Shown: piece after piece, positions 1 to 6,932 of the stretch
How the letters are laid out: every line of letters begins with the position of its first letter
Numbering within the stretch: position 1 is the first letter of the stretch
Assembly (NCBI GenBank): GCA_944391635.1
Contig: CALXUL010000303.1
Coordinates: 1 to 9,182 of the forward strand
DNA length: 9,182 bases
Reading direction: 5' to 3'
Origin: an uncultured Clostridia bacterium
Lineage (GTDB): Bacteria > Bacillota > Clostridia > UBA1381
Notes under the pieces: model-generated
The model's input: the letters and a program-made list of their open reading frames with translations, nothing else
Database searches by the model: none
Told to the model about the DNA's origin: nothing
Translations under genes and position numbers: made by a program

Positions 1-630
1 AAACAGATAGAAGAACCCTTTGAAAAATCACAGATTGGTTCGTCGGCAATGGCATATAAGCGTAATCCTATGCGCTCTGAGCGTATAGGCTCGCTTGCAA
101 GATATATAATAACCGATGCATTGAATCCGGCGATTACTGCCGCAACACAGTGGTTTGAACGTACGCTTGATGATTCGGCAAATAAAAGAATTAGTGTGCC
201 GGAGGCATTTTTGGCGACAGATGCGGTACTTAGCTTGTATATAAATGTAGTTGACGGTTTGGTGGTATATCCTAAAGTTATAAATCGTCAGTTTATGAGC
301 GAGATACCGTTTATGGCAACTGAAAATATAATGATGGACGCCGTAAAACGCGGAGGCGACCGTCAGGAACTGCACGAGAAGATTCGTGTATATTCTATGG
401 AAGCGGGAAAAAATGTTAAAGTCGAGGGCAAGGAGAATAACCTGCCTGAGCTTATTGCTGCTGACCCTGCTTTTGCAATGACCAAGGAAGAAATTTTGGA
501 TTTGTTAAAACCTGAGAATTTTGTCGGCCGTGCACCGCAGCAGGTAGAGGATTTTCTCAAAGAACAGATAGAGCCTGTGCTTGAAGCGAATAAGGATTTG
601 ATAGGCGTTGAGGTTGAAATAAATGTATAA
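1..630 (+). CDS. purB: Adenylosuccinate lyase, C-terminal part (5' end outside window)
   Basis: The frame is open from base 1 to the TAA at 628-630, giving the last 209 residues of a protein that is about 430-480 residues in this family. PurB removes fumarate from adenylosuccinate to give AMP and from SAICAR to give AICAR, so it acts twice in purine synthesis in the cytoplasm. Near the left edge the protein reads GSSAMAYKRNP, which is the fumarate-lyase superfamily signature (G-S-x2-M-x2-K-x-N). It lies in the flexible loop carrying the catalytic serine; the usual Pro after Met is Ala here. The rest matches the helical C-terminal domain of the lyase, ending in a conserved-looking GRAPQQVEDFL segment. 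An internal ATG at 49 lies inside the signature and is not the real start. purA follows 44 bp later, and the two enzymes act in consecutive steps to AMP. Confidence 0.96.
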   Translation, partial: KQIEEPFEKSQIGSSAMAYKRNPMRSERIGSLARYIITDALNPAITAATQWFERTLDDSANKRISVPEAFLATDAVLSLYINVVDGLVVYPKVINRQFMSEIPFMATENIMMDAVKRGGDRQELHEKIRVYSMEAGKNVKVEGKENNLPELIAADPAFAMTKEEILDLLKPENFVGRAPQQVEDFLKEQIEPVLEANKDLIGVEVEINV

Positions 631-674
631 CCGCCAGGCAGGCAGATTCTAACTTGAAAGGATTGAAAAATAGA

Positions 675-1955
675 ATGGTAAGAGCGATAGTTGGCGCAAA
701 CTGGGGCGATGAGGGCAAAGGTAAAATAACCGATATGCTGGCAAAGGACGCTGATATAGTTATTAGATTTCAGGGCGGAGCCAATGCCGGACATACGATT
801 GTGAATGATTACGGGAAATTTGCATTGCATCTTTTGCCGTCAGGTTCATTTAACACAAATGTTGTTAATATGATAGGTAACGGCGTAGCGCTTAATATTC
901 CGGAACTGTCTTGTGAATATAAGCAAATTGTTGAACGCGGAGTTCCTGCTCCGAAGCTAATAATTTCCGACCGCGCGCAAGTGGTTATGCCATATCATAT
1001 TTTATTTGATAAGTATGAGGAAGAACGTCTTAGTGACCGTCAGTTTGGTTCTACAAAATCAGGTATAGCACCGTTTTTTGCCGATAAATTTTCAAAAATA
1101 GGTTTCCAGGTTTGGGAACTTTTTGAAGAAGAGAGTATTTTGCGTGAAAAGATTAAGAATGTGCTTGAGGTAAAAAATCTGATGCTTGAGCATATTTATC
1201 ATAAACCTCTTATAGATGAGCAGGAACTTTATGAAACGCTTGTAGAATACAGAAAGATGGTAGAGCCGTATGTTGAAAATACGGTGGAATATATGACCAA
1301 TGCAGTAAAATCCGGCAAAAATATATTGCTTGAGGGTCAGCTCGGATCATTAAAGGATCCGGATTTCGGTATTTATCCGTTCACAACTTCGTCATCTACG
1401 CTTGCCGGTTACGGCGCTGTAGGCGCATGTGTACCGCCGTATGAGATAAAGGATATTGTTACGGTTGTAAAAGCATATTCATCAGCTGTTGGAGCGGGTG
1501 CTTTTGTATCCGAGATATTTGGGGATGAAGCAGATGAATTAAGACGCCGCGGCGGAGACGGCGGAGAATACGGCGCAACAACCGGAAGACCCAGACGTAT
1601 GGGCTGGTTTGACTGTGTTGCAACAAGATACGGTTGTATGGTTCAGGGCACAACACGTGTTGCGTTTACCGTTTTGGATGTGCTTGGCTATCTTGAAAAA
1701 ATCCCGGTTTGTGTGGGCTATGAAATAGACGGAAAGGTAACAAATGTATTCCCGACTACCGGGAAACTAAACCGTGCAAAACCGGTATACGAAGTTTTGG
1801 ATGGCTGGAACTGTGATATTCGGGGTATAAAGAACTATGCTGATTTACCTGAAAACTGCCGCAGGTATATAGAATTTGTCGAAAAGCATATTGAGGCGCC
1901 TATTGAGATAATCTCTAACGGTCCTGCACGTTCGGATATAATCATCCGGGGATAA
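675..1955 (+). CDS. purA: Adenylosuccinate synthetase
   Basis: This enzyme condenses IMP with aspartate using GTP to give adenylosuccinate, the step before PurB on the way to AMP. The 426-residue length is normal. The N-terminus has the phosphate-loop motif NWGDEGKGK (residues 9-17), with D12 as the expected catalytic base and H40 in NAGHT as the expected catalytic acid. GGDGGEYGATTGRPRRMGWFD marks the nucleotide-binding half, and the C-terminus has the usual ISNGPxRxDII ending. The second family signature, usually GTTGRGIGPxY, reads GSTKSGIAPFF here; I recall this form from a clade in gut Clostridia, so I regard it as a variant and not a defect. The frame also opens at a TTG at 654. I prefer ATG 675 because MVRAIVGANWGDEG is the standard family N-terminus and AAAGGA at 657-662 lies upstream, though its 12-base spacing is long. 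Confidence 0.96.
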   Translation: MVRAIVGANWGDEGKGKITDMLAKDADIVIRFQGGANAGHTIVNDYGKFALHLLPSGSFNTNVVNMIGNGVALNIPELSCEYKQIVERGVPAPKLIISDRAQVVMPYHILFDKYEEERLSDRQFGSTKSGIAPFFADKFSKIGFQVWELFEEESILREKIKNVLEVKNLMLEHIYHKPLIDEQELYETLVEYRKMVEPYVENTVEYMTNAVKSGKNILLEGQLGSLKDPDFGIYPFTTSSSTLAGYGAVGACVPPYEIKDIVTVVKAYSSAVGAGAFVSEIFGDEADELRRRGGDGGEYGATTGRPRRMGWFDCVATRYGCMVQGTTRVAFTVLDVLGYLEKIPVCVGYEIDGKVTNVFPTTGKLNRAKPVYEVLDGWNCDIRGIKNYADLPENCRRYIEFVEKHIEAPIEIISNGPARSDIIIRG

Positions 1956-1961
1956 AAAGAT

Positions 1962-2630
1962 ATGGAAAGGATTGTAAAGGCGGGGCTCGGTGCAAAGGTA
2001 CGGCGTAATAATATGATAAAACTTACGATAGTTGCTACGATTGCAATAGTAGGCATCTTTATGGCAGTAGTGAGCGTAATAGGCGGTTCATATTTATTAG
2101 CTATAGTTTACCTTGCAGCAGCAGTTCTCGGAGTTCTGTATTCTATAATAAAAATAAATACGACTCTGCCGCCCGGAATCTCCTGTGACGGCGAAAAGCT
2201 TTATATGAATACATGGGACAATAACTTTTTCCCGTTTAATATAAACTCAAAGCCAATATTTTTTGCGGACTTTATACCTGCACGTACCGTGACATATGAG
2301 ATAGAATTAAATGCGATAGAGGATATGGCAATTGGAACGAAAGGATATCTCTCGCGTACACTCCAGGATGCAGAGTTTGATCGAAGAGTGGCTGAAGTAA
2401 CGCGAAAAAACAGCAGAATCGCAAGTTTAGTTAAACGCTGTGATATATTGTATGTTCGCATAAAAGGCGGGGAAATATATTTGATGACGGTAAATGATTT
2501 TGACGTTGACGAGTTATACAGGATTGTTGACATGGTTGAGCATTTGACGCATGGGCTGGAGTTTAAGACCAACCTGCGCAAATTAAGACGAAAGCGTGAA
2601 AAAATACAAAGCCGTCAGAACATTATATGA
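1962..2630 (+). CDS. Hypothetical two-helix membrane protein
   Basis: I do not recognise this 222-residue protein. A short basic N-terminus (K6, K12, R14, R15, K20) precedes two hydrophobic segments at about residues 20-40 and 43-64. These are separated by a short GGS turn and suggest a membrane hairpin with both ends in the cytoplasm. The remaining ~155 residues are soluble, with alternating hydrophobic positions (for example YEIELNAIEDMAIG and ILYVRIKGGEIYLMTVNDFD) that suggest a beta-rich domain. The overall look resembles membrane-anchored PH-like proteins, but that is only an impression. The tail is strongly basic (KLRRKREK). It starts 6 bp after purA, behind a weak GGGGAT at 1948-1953. 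An alternative start at ATG 2013 would remove the first 17 residues and keep both helices. Context suggests co-transcription with purA but gives no function. Confidence 0.75.
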   Translation: MERIVKAGLGAKVRRNNMIKLTIVATIAIVGIFMAVVSVIGGSYLLAIVYLAAAVLGVLYSIIKINTTLPPGISCDGEKLYMNTWDNNFFPFNINSKPIFFADFIPARTVTYEIELNAIEDMAIGTKGYLSRTLQDAEFDRRVAEVTRKNSRIASLVKRCDILYVRIKGGEIYLMTVNDFDVDELYRIVDMVEHLTHGLEFKTNLRKLRRKREKIQSRQNII

Positions 2631-2642
2631 CATAAAACGCCG

Positions 2643-2678
2643 AAAACGGGGATAGGGGATGGGTCCTGTTCCCGTTTT
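2643..2678 (+). terminator. Stem-loop between the membrane protein gene and trmK, possible weak terminator or processing site
   Basis: AAAACGGG (2643-2650) and CCCGTTTT (2671-2678) form a perfect 8-bp stem. Inside the loop, AGG (2654-2656) can pair with CCT (2665-2667). The T-rich right arm runs on into GATTTTG, so the U-tract is interrupted and weak. Only 25 bp separate the stem from the trmK start, which leaves no room for a promoter after it. Partial termination or an mRNA processing/stability element therefore fits better than a full stop. Confidence 0.4.
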
Positions 2679-2703
2679 GATTTTGCAGAAAGGATAACAG
2701 GCT

Positions 2704-3381
2704 ATGCAGACCGACAGGCTTGATATGATAATTTCATATATAAACTGTGATGTGGCAGCGGATATAGGTACAGACCATGGATATATACCGGTGGAACTTG
2801 TATGTTCACAAAGAGCCAAAAGAGTCATAGCAACTGATGTGCGCCGCGGACCGCTTGATGCAGCTAAAAGGCGTATAGAAAAACATGGCTGCGCTGACCG
2901 GATAGAACTAAGGCTTGGCAGCGGACTTTTGCCGATAGGACCGGGAGAATGTGAGACCATAATAATCTCAGGGATGGGCGGTGAGCTGATTTGTGATATA
3001 CTTGCCCGCGGCGAAAGCGTTGCAAAAGCTGCCGACTGTTTGCTTCTTCAGCCTATGAATTCTCAGGATATGCTGCGGAAATTTTTATATACTCATGGCT
3101 ATGAAATCATAAAAGAAGATATCGCGGTTGAGGGGTTTAAGGTATATAACCTGATTATAGCAAGAAGCGGCAAGGCAGTTATGCCGGAAGATGAATTTTT
3201 TCTGCACCTGCCGCAAAGCCTTTATGGGCATAGATATTTTCCTCAGCTTCTTGAGAAGAAAAAGCGTGAATTTTCAAAGATATTAAACGGGTTGGGAAAG
3301 GCTAAAATTCCTCACTCTAAAGAAATAGAAAGATATAAAGAATTATACCGTCGGGTATGCGAACTGGAGGGTAAAATATGA
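2704..3381 (+). CDS. trmK: tRNA (adenine(22)-N1)-methyltransferase
   Basis: TrmK transfers a methyl group from S-adenosylmethionine to N1 of adenine 22 in the tRNA D-loop region. The 225 residues match the family length. The Rossmann methyltransferase core is clear. Motif I is ADIGTDHGYIP (about residues 19-29), an acidic ATDV follows the second strand (residues 43-46), and the family-specific ISGMGGELI (about 89-97) and LLLQPM (about 113-118) segments are present. From about residue 160 the protein becomes charged and helical, like the coiled-coil C-terminal domain known in TrmK. GAAAGGA at 2688-2694 is a good ribosome binding site for ATG 2704. Its stop overlaps the next start (ATGA at 3378-3381), implying translational coupling. 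The pairing with a Nif3-family gene is the same as in Bacillus subtilis (yqfN-yqfO). Confidence 0.93.
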   Translation: MQTDRLDMIISYINCDVAADIGTDHGYIPVELVCSQRAKRVIATDVRRGPLDAAKRRIEKHGCADRIELRLGSGLLPIGPGECETIIISGMGGELICDILARGESVAKAADCLLLQPMNSQDMLRKFLYTHGYEIIKEDIAVEGFKVYNLIIARSGKAVMPEDEFFLHLPQSLYGHRYFPQLLEKKKREFSKILNGLGKAKIPHSKEIERYKELYRRVCELEGKI

Positions 3382-4148
3382 AAGTAAATGAAATTGCGGC
3401 TCTGATTGAAAGAGAATTTCCAAAAGAACTTGCAGAAGAATGGGATAATGTAGGTTTGCTTGTCGGAAGAGGCGATTCGGACGCGGACAGAATTTTACTG
3501 ACGCTTGATGTGACGCCGTTTGTTGTGGAAGAGGCGGTAAAAGCAAAGGCTGATATGATAGTAGCACATCATCCGGTGCTGTTTTCAGGGATAAAAAGGA
3601 TAACCGGCGATAGCAGGATAGGTGATATGCTTCTGACATTATGCAGGAACAATATAGCAGTGTATGCGGCGCATACAAATATGGATTCGGCAAAGACTGG
3701 ATTAAACAATAAGCTGGCTCAAATGTTTGGACTTAAAAATGCCGTACCGGTAGAGCCTGGAAAATACGAGGGGACAGGCCTTGGCAGGATAGGCGAACTT
3801 GAGGAGGAAATGACTGCCGGAGAGTTTGCACATAAGGCAAAAGAAATTTTAAAGACGCCGCTTCGCCTATCCGGTGACCGGGAGCGTATTGTTAAGGTTG
3901 TGGCAGTAGGTTCCGGCGCCTGTGACGATATAATACCCAGAGCAAAACAGATGGGAGCTGATTTGGTCCTTACAGGTGACTGCAAATATCACAGGAATCA
4001 GGAGTATACTGACCTTGGTATAACAGTTATAGACGCAGGACATTATCCGACTGAAATAATAGCAATGGACATGTTTGAGCAGATTTTATCAGAGTGCGGG
4101 GCAGAACTTATAAAATCACAGATGACAGATATATTTGAGTTTATTTAA
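3378..4148 (+). CDS. Nif3-like (DUF34/YqfO) dinuclear metal center protein
   Basis: Members of this widespread family form hexameric toroids holding a two-metal site. Their biochemical role is not settled; GTP cyclohydrolase-like and metal-chaperone roles have been proposed. The expected ligand motifs are visible: EWDNVGLLVG near the N-terminus (about 21-30), AHHPVLF with H64/H65, HTNMDSAKTGLN with D103, TGDCKYH (about 199-205), and DAGHYPTEI near the C-terminus with H222 and E226. At 256 residues it is the short form. It lacks the roughly 100-residue PII-like insertion present in Bacillus YqfO. It overlaps trmK by 4 bp, with the ribosome binding site (GGAGGGT) inside the end of trmK. queF begins 15 bp after its stop. 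The family call is firm; the function is not. Confidence 0.93.
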   Translation: MKVNEIAALIEREFPKELAEEWDNVGLLVGRGDSDADRILLTLDVTPFVVEEAVKAKADMIVAHHPVLFSGIKRITGDSRIGDMLLTLCRNNIAVYAAHTNMDSAKTGLNNKLAQMFGLKNAVPVEPGKYEGTGLGRIGELEEEMTAGEFAHKAKEILKTPLRLSGDRERIVKVVAVGSGACDDIIPRAKQMGADLVLTGDCKYHRNQEYTDLGITVIDAGHYPTEIIAMDMFEQILSECGAELIKSQMTDIFEFI

Positions 4149-4150
4149 AT

Positions 4151-4156
4151 GGGGGG
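4151..4156 (+). promoter_or_regulatory. Ribosome binding site fixing the queF start
   Basis: A run of six G residues lies 7 bases before ATG 4164. It overlaps the earlier in-frame ATG at 4149, which itself has no upstream Shine-Dalgarno and directly abuts the previous stop codon. The site therefore points to 4164 as the true start. Confidence 0.6.
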
Positions 4157-4163
4157 TAAAAAT

Positions 4164-4640
4164 ATGCCAAGAGATGGCAAAGAAACTGAAGGTTTGACAC
4201 TGTTGGGGAATAAAAGTACAGAATATCGTGATGATTATGCGCCTGAGGTACTTGAAACTTTTGTTAACAAACATCCCGAAAATGAATATATGGTTACTTT
4301 TAACTGCCCGGAATTTACATCGCTTTGCCCGATTACCGGTCAGCCGGATTTTGCAAAGATAATTATAAATTATATCCCGGCTGAGCGGATGGTAGAAAGC
4401 AAAAGCCTGAAGCTGTATCTTTTCAGCTTCCGTAACCGCGGTGATTTTCATGAGGACTGTGTTAATATAATAATGAAAGATTTAGTAAAACTGATGCAGC
4501 CAAAATACCTGGAAGTAAAAGGTATATTCACGCCGCGCGGTGGGATAAGCATATATCCTTTTGCAAATTATGGTATGAAGGGTACTAAGTATGAGAGTAT
4601 GGCAGAAAAAAGATTGTTTGATTCGCTGGATATGAGGTGA
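4164..4640 (+). CDS. queF: NADPH-dependent 7-cyano-7-deazaguanine reductase (preQ0 reductase)
   Basis: QueF reduces the nitrile of preQ0 to the primary amine of preQ1, the last step before insertion of the base into tRNA. This is the short, single-module (Bacillus YkvM) type. From ATG 4164 it has 158 residues, and the catalytic Cys and Asp in the EFTSLCPITGQPDF segment fall at C55 and D62, the numbers known for the Bacillus enzyme. The QueF motif ESKSLKLYLFSFRN (residues 78-91) supplies the NADPH-binding part, and H96-E97 in GDFHED are the substrate-recognition residues. An in-frame ATG at 4149 would add five residues, but the G-rich ribosome binding site overlaps it. It is the first gene of the preQ1 cluster and is probably translated from the same mRNA as the Nif3-like gene. 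queC begins 5 bp downstream. Confidence 0.96.
   Translation: MPRDGKETEGLTLLGNKSTEYRDDYAPEVLETFVNKHPENEYMVTFNCPEFTSLCPITGQPDFAKIIINYIPAERMVESKSLKLYLFSFRNRGDFHEDCVNIIMKDLVKLMQPKYLEVKGIFTPRGGISIYPFANYGMKGTKYESMAEKRLFDSLDMR
4635..4640 (+). promoter_or_regulatory. Ribosome binding site of queC, overlapping the queF stop
   Basis: AGGTGA at 4635-4640 contains the queF TGA stop and sits 5 bases before ATG 4646. It supports 4646 over the in-frame GTG at 4637, which lies inside the site itself. The arrangement suggests translational coupling of queF and queC. Confidence 0.6.
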
Positions 4641-4645
4641 TTATT

Positions 4646-5308
4646 ATGGAAAGAAAAGCATTGGTGGTTTTGTCGGGCGGTCAGGACTCGACGACATGCC
4701 TGTTTTGGAGCATAAAGAAATATAAGGCTGAGAATGTGTATGCTGTGGGGTTTGACTATGGACAGCGTCATAGAAAGGAACTTTTGTGTGCAGAGAAAAT
4801 ATGTAAGAATGCAGGTGTCGGGTTTGAGGTCATAAAGACTCCAATAATAAATGAATTATCAGCAAACGCGCTTACCAGGGAAGATATTCAGGTGGATAAG
4901 CAAAAGCCGGAAGATTCTACACCAAATACACTGGTGGAGGGCAGGAACTTATTATTTTTGAGTTATGCTGCTATTTTTGCAAAAACCCATAATATTACAG
5001 ACCTTGTAACCGGCGTATGTGAAACGGATTTTTCGGGATATCCTGACTGTCGAGACATATTTATAAAGTCTCTTAATGTAACGCTTAATCTTGCTATGGA
5101 TTATAATTTTGTAATCCATACTCCGCTTATGTGGCTGGATAAGGCGGATACGTGGGCTTTGGCAGATAGTTTGGGCGTTCTTGATATAATTAAAAATGAA
5201 ACGCTTACCTGTTATAACGGGATTATTGGTGATGGCTGCGGAGAATGCCCGTCCTGTTTTTTGCGCCGCAGAGGCTATGAAGAATTTTTAAAACGAAAGG
5301 GCAATTAA
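4646..5308 (+). CDS. queC: 7-cyano-7-deazaguanine synthase (preQ0 synthase)
   Basis: QueC converts 7-carboxy-7-deazaguanine, ammonia and ATP into preQ0. The 220-residue protein opens with the PP-loop ATP-pyrophosphatase motif SGGQDSTT (residues 10-17), followed by FDYGQRH (about 36-42). The middle carries TGVCETDFSGYPDCR, a conserved QueC segment for substrate contact. The C-terminus holds the four-cysteine zinc site: C189 in TCYNG, then C198, C201 and C204 in CGECPSC. Length is normal for the family. ATG 4646 gives the standard compact N-terminus. An upstream in-frame GTG at 4637 would add three residues but overlaps the ribosome binding site. queD follows after 2 bp. Confidence 0.96.
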   Translation: MERKALVVLSGGQDSTTCLFWSIKKYKAENVYAVGFDYGQRHRKELLCAEKICKNAGVGFEVIKTPIINELSANALTREDIQVDKQKPEDSTPNTLVEGRNLLFLSYAAIFAKTHNITDLVTGVCETDFSGYPDCRDIFIKSLNVTLNLAMDYNFVIHTPLMWLDKADTWALADSLGVLDIIKNETLTCYNGIIGDGCGECPSCFLRRRGYEEFLKRKGN

Positions 5309-5310
5309 AG

Positions 5311-5643
5311 ATGTATGAAGTAATTAAGAAACTGGAAATCAGCGCGGCGCACAGGCTGAATCTTTCATATGAGTCTAAATGTGCAAATCTCCACGGTCAT
5401 AACTGGAAGGTAACGGTTTATTTAAAAAGCGAAACACTTAATTCCGATGGTATGATTATGGACTTTAGCGAGATAAAACGAAAAATAGAGGGTCGGTTTG
5501 ACCATAAAGTATTAAATGATGAAATCGACTTTAACCCAACCGCCGAGAACCTGGCAAAATTTATTTGTGATGAGTTAAAACCATACTGTTACCGCGTTGA
5601 GGTAGAAGAAAGCGAAAATAACAAGGCGGTGTATTATGTATAA
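5311..5643 (+). CDS. queD: 6-carboxy-5,6,7,8-tetrahydropterin synthase
   Basis: QueD turns 7,8-dihydroneopterin triphosphate, the FolE product, into 6-carboxytetrahydropterin, the QueE substrate. It belongs to the 6-pyruvoyl-tetrahydropterin synthase fold. The zinc ligands are visible as H14 in SAAHRL and H28 and H30 in NLHGHNW, with catalytic C24 four residues before H28. GMIMDFSEIK (47-56), FDHKVLND with H65, FNPTAENLA (about 74-82), and E100 near the end complete the active-site pattern. At 110 residues it is slightly shorter than the E. coli protein, with only the extreme C-terminus reduced. GAAAGG at 5295-5300 serves ATG 5311. It overlaps queE by 8 bp. Confidence 0.95.
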   Translation: MYEVIKKLEISAAHRLNLSYESKCANLHGHNWKVTVYLKSETLNSDGMIMDFSEIKRKIEGRFDHKVLNDEIDFNPTAENLAKFICDELKPYCYRVEVEESENNKAVYYV

Positions 5644-6319
5644 AGTTGTAGAAATGTTTGACAGCATAGAGGGCGAGGGCAAAAGAAGCGGTATGCCGGC
5701 AACGTTTATACGTTTTGCAGGCTGCAACTTAAGATGTGGATACTGTGATACTGCATATGCTCTTTTTGGTGAAAAAGAAGAATGCCGCTATGAGGAACTT
5801 GGTTTAGAAGATTTGCTAAGCAGGGACATAAAACATTGCGTTACTTTGACCGGCGGCGAGCCGCTTATTGCCGACGGTATAGCGGAGCTTACAGCACAGC
5901 TTCTTGACAGGGGACATGAAATTAATATCGAAACTAACGGTGCTGTTGATATTGTCGGCTTTTTGCAGGAAGTCGGCATTTATGATGAGCAGAAACTTTT
6001 TTTTACTATTGATTATAAGCTTCCGTCGAGCGGGATGAGCGATAAGATGCTCTGGAATAATTTTGAAAACCTAATGCCGTATGATGTGGTAAAGTTCGTA
6101 GTAGGTAGTGACGAGGACTTTCTGGAAATGAAACGGGTAATAAACAGAATGCGCACATTATATGAGGTTATGCCGTATATGTATGCCGGATGTGTATATA
6201 ATGAATATGATGCCAAGAAACTTGTAAAGAAACTTATAGAGGACAGCGATACGCAGGATGTACGGCTTCAGGTGCAGCTTCACAAGATTATCTGGGACGC
6301 TGATATGCGCGGAGTATGA
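5636..6319 (+). CDS. queE: 7-carboxy-7-deazaguanine synthase (radical SAM)
   Basis: QueE is a radical S-adenosylmethionine enzyme that rearranges 6-carboxytetrahydropterin to 7-carboxy-7-deazaguanine. The iron-sulfur cluster cysteines are C30, C34 and C37 in GCNLRCGYCDT, a standard C-x3-C-x2-C. FDSIEGEG (8-15) before them and LTGGEPL (71-77) after them are the usual QueE substrate and SAM-binding segments. The 227-residue length is typical. The start at 5636 overlaps the end of queD (ATGTATAA), and AAGGCGG just upstream, inside queD, is a good ribosome binding site. The oxygen-sensitive chemistry is compatible with an anaerobic host but does not prove one. Confidence 0.95.
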   Translation: MYKVVEMFDSIEGEGKRSGMPATFIRFAGCNLRCGYCDTAYALFGEKEECRYEELGLEDLLSRDIKHCVTLTGGEPLIADGIAELTAQLLDRGHEINIETNGAVDIVGFLQEVGIYDEQKLFFTIDYKLPSSGMSDKMLWNNFENLMPYDVVKFVVGSDEDFLEMKRVINRMRTLYEVMPYMYAGCVYNEYDAKKLVKKLIEDSDTQDVRLQVQLHKIIWDADMRGV

Positions 6320-6341
6320 GGCAAAGGAGCAGGAGTAAAAG

Positions 6342-6923
6342 ATGAAAAAGGAATTTGATATTGACAAGATTGCAAAGCTCGTAGAGGGCATACTGGAGGA
6401 ACTCGGCGCAGACACTGCAAGCGAGGGTTTGAGAGAAACGCCTGCAAGAGTGGCGCGTATGTATGCTGAAGTATTTGAGGGTATGCGTTATTCTAATGAA
6501 GAAATTGCAAAAATGTTTAATAAGTGTTTCAGCATGCCTGAAAACAATGACCTTGTGGTAGTAAAGGATATAGAAGTTTTTTCATACTGTGAGCATCATA
6601 TGGCGCTTATGTATAATATGAAGGTGCATGTGGGGTATATTCCGTGCGGAAAGGTTATAGGTCTGTCAAAGGTTGCAAGGATATGTAATATGGCAGCGAA
6701 AAGATTACAGCTGCAAGAGCGGCTGGGGTGCGATATAGCAGATATTATGCAGCAGGTTACAGGCTCTCCTGATGTTATAGTTGTGATTGAGGGAGAGCAT
6801 AGCTGTATGACTGCAAGGGGTATACGTGCTTCCGGCTCTAAAACGCGAACGGCTGCGATAAGGGGGCTGTTTGATACAGACCATGAACTGAGGACAGAAT
6901 TTTATAATCTGATAAAACAGTGA
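6342..6923 (+). CDS. folE: GTP cyclohydrolase I
   Basis: FolE hydrolyses GTP to 7,8-dihydroneopterin triphosphate, the common precursor of folate and queuosine. The 193-residue protein has the zinc ligands C83 and H86 in SYCEHHM and C155 in EHSCMTARG, with H153 of the same motif at the active site. The C-terminal RASGSKTRTAAIRG segment is also typical, and the N-terminal helix RETPARVARMY is a family hallmark. Two purine-rich sites, AAAGGAG (6323-6329) and AGGAG (6331-6335), precede ATG 6342. Its place right after queE suggests it mainly feeds the preQ1 pathway, though the same product can go to folate. dtd starts 9 bp after its stop. Confidence 0.96.
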   Translation: MKKEFDIDKIAKLVEGILEELGADTASEGLRETPARVARMYAEVFEGMRYSNEEIAKMFNKCFSMPENNDLVVVKDIEVFSYCEHHMALMYNMKVHVGYIPCGKVIGLSKVARICNMAAKRLQLQERLGCDIADIMQQVTGSPDVIVVIEGEHSCMTARGIRASGSKTRTAAIRGLFDTDHELRTEFYNLIKQ

Positions 6924-6932
6924 GGTTGGAAA

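Noticed and set aside
654..674. TTG start for purA, seven codons upstream
   Set aside because: It would overlap the only plausible ribosome binding site (657-662) and add residues that PurA proteins lack; ATG 675 gives the standard N-terminus.
363..830. A 155-codon - strand open frame across the purB/purA junction
   Set aside because: It overlaps two certain genes and is Ser/Cys/Ile-rich, as expected of antisense to AT-rich coding sequence.
4637..4645. GTG start for queC
   Set aside because: The GTG lies within the AGGTGA ribosome binding site that serves ATG 4646.
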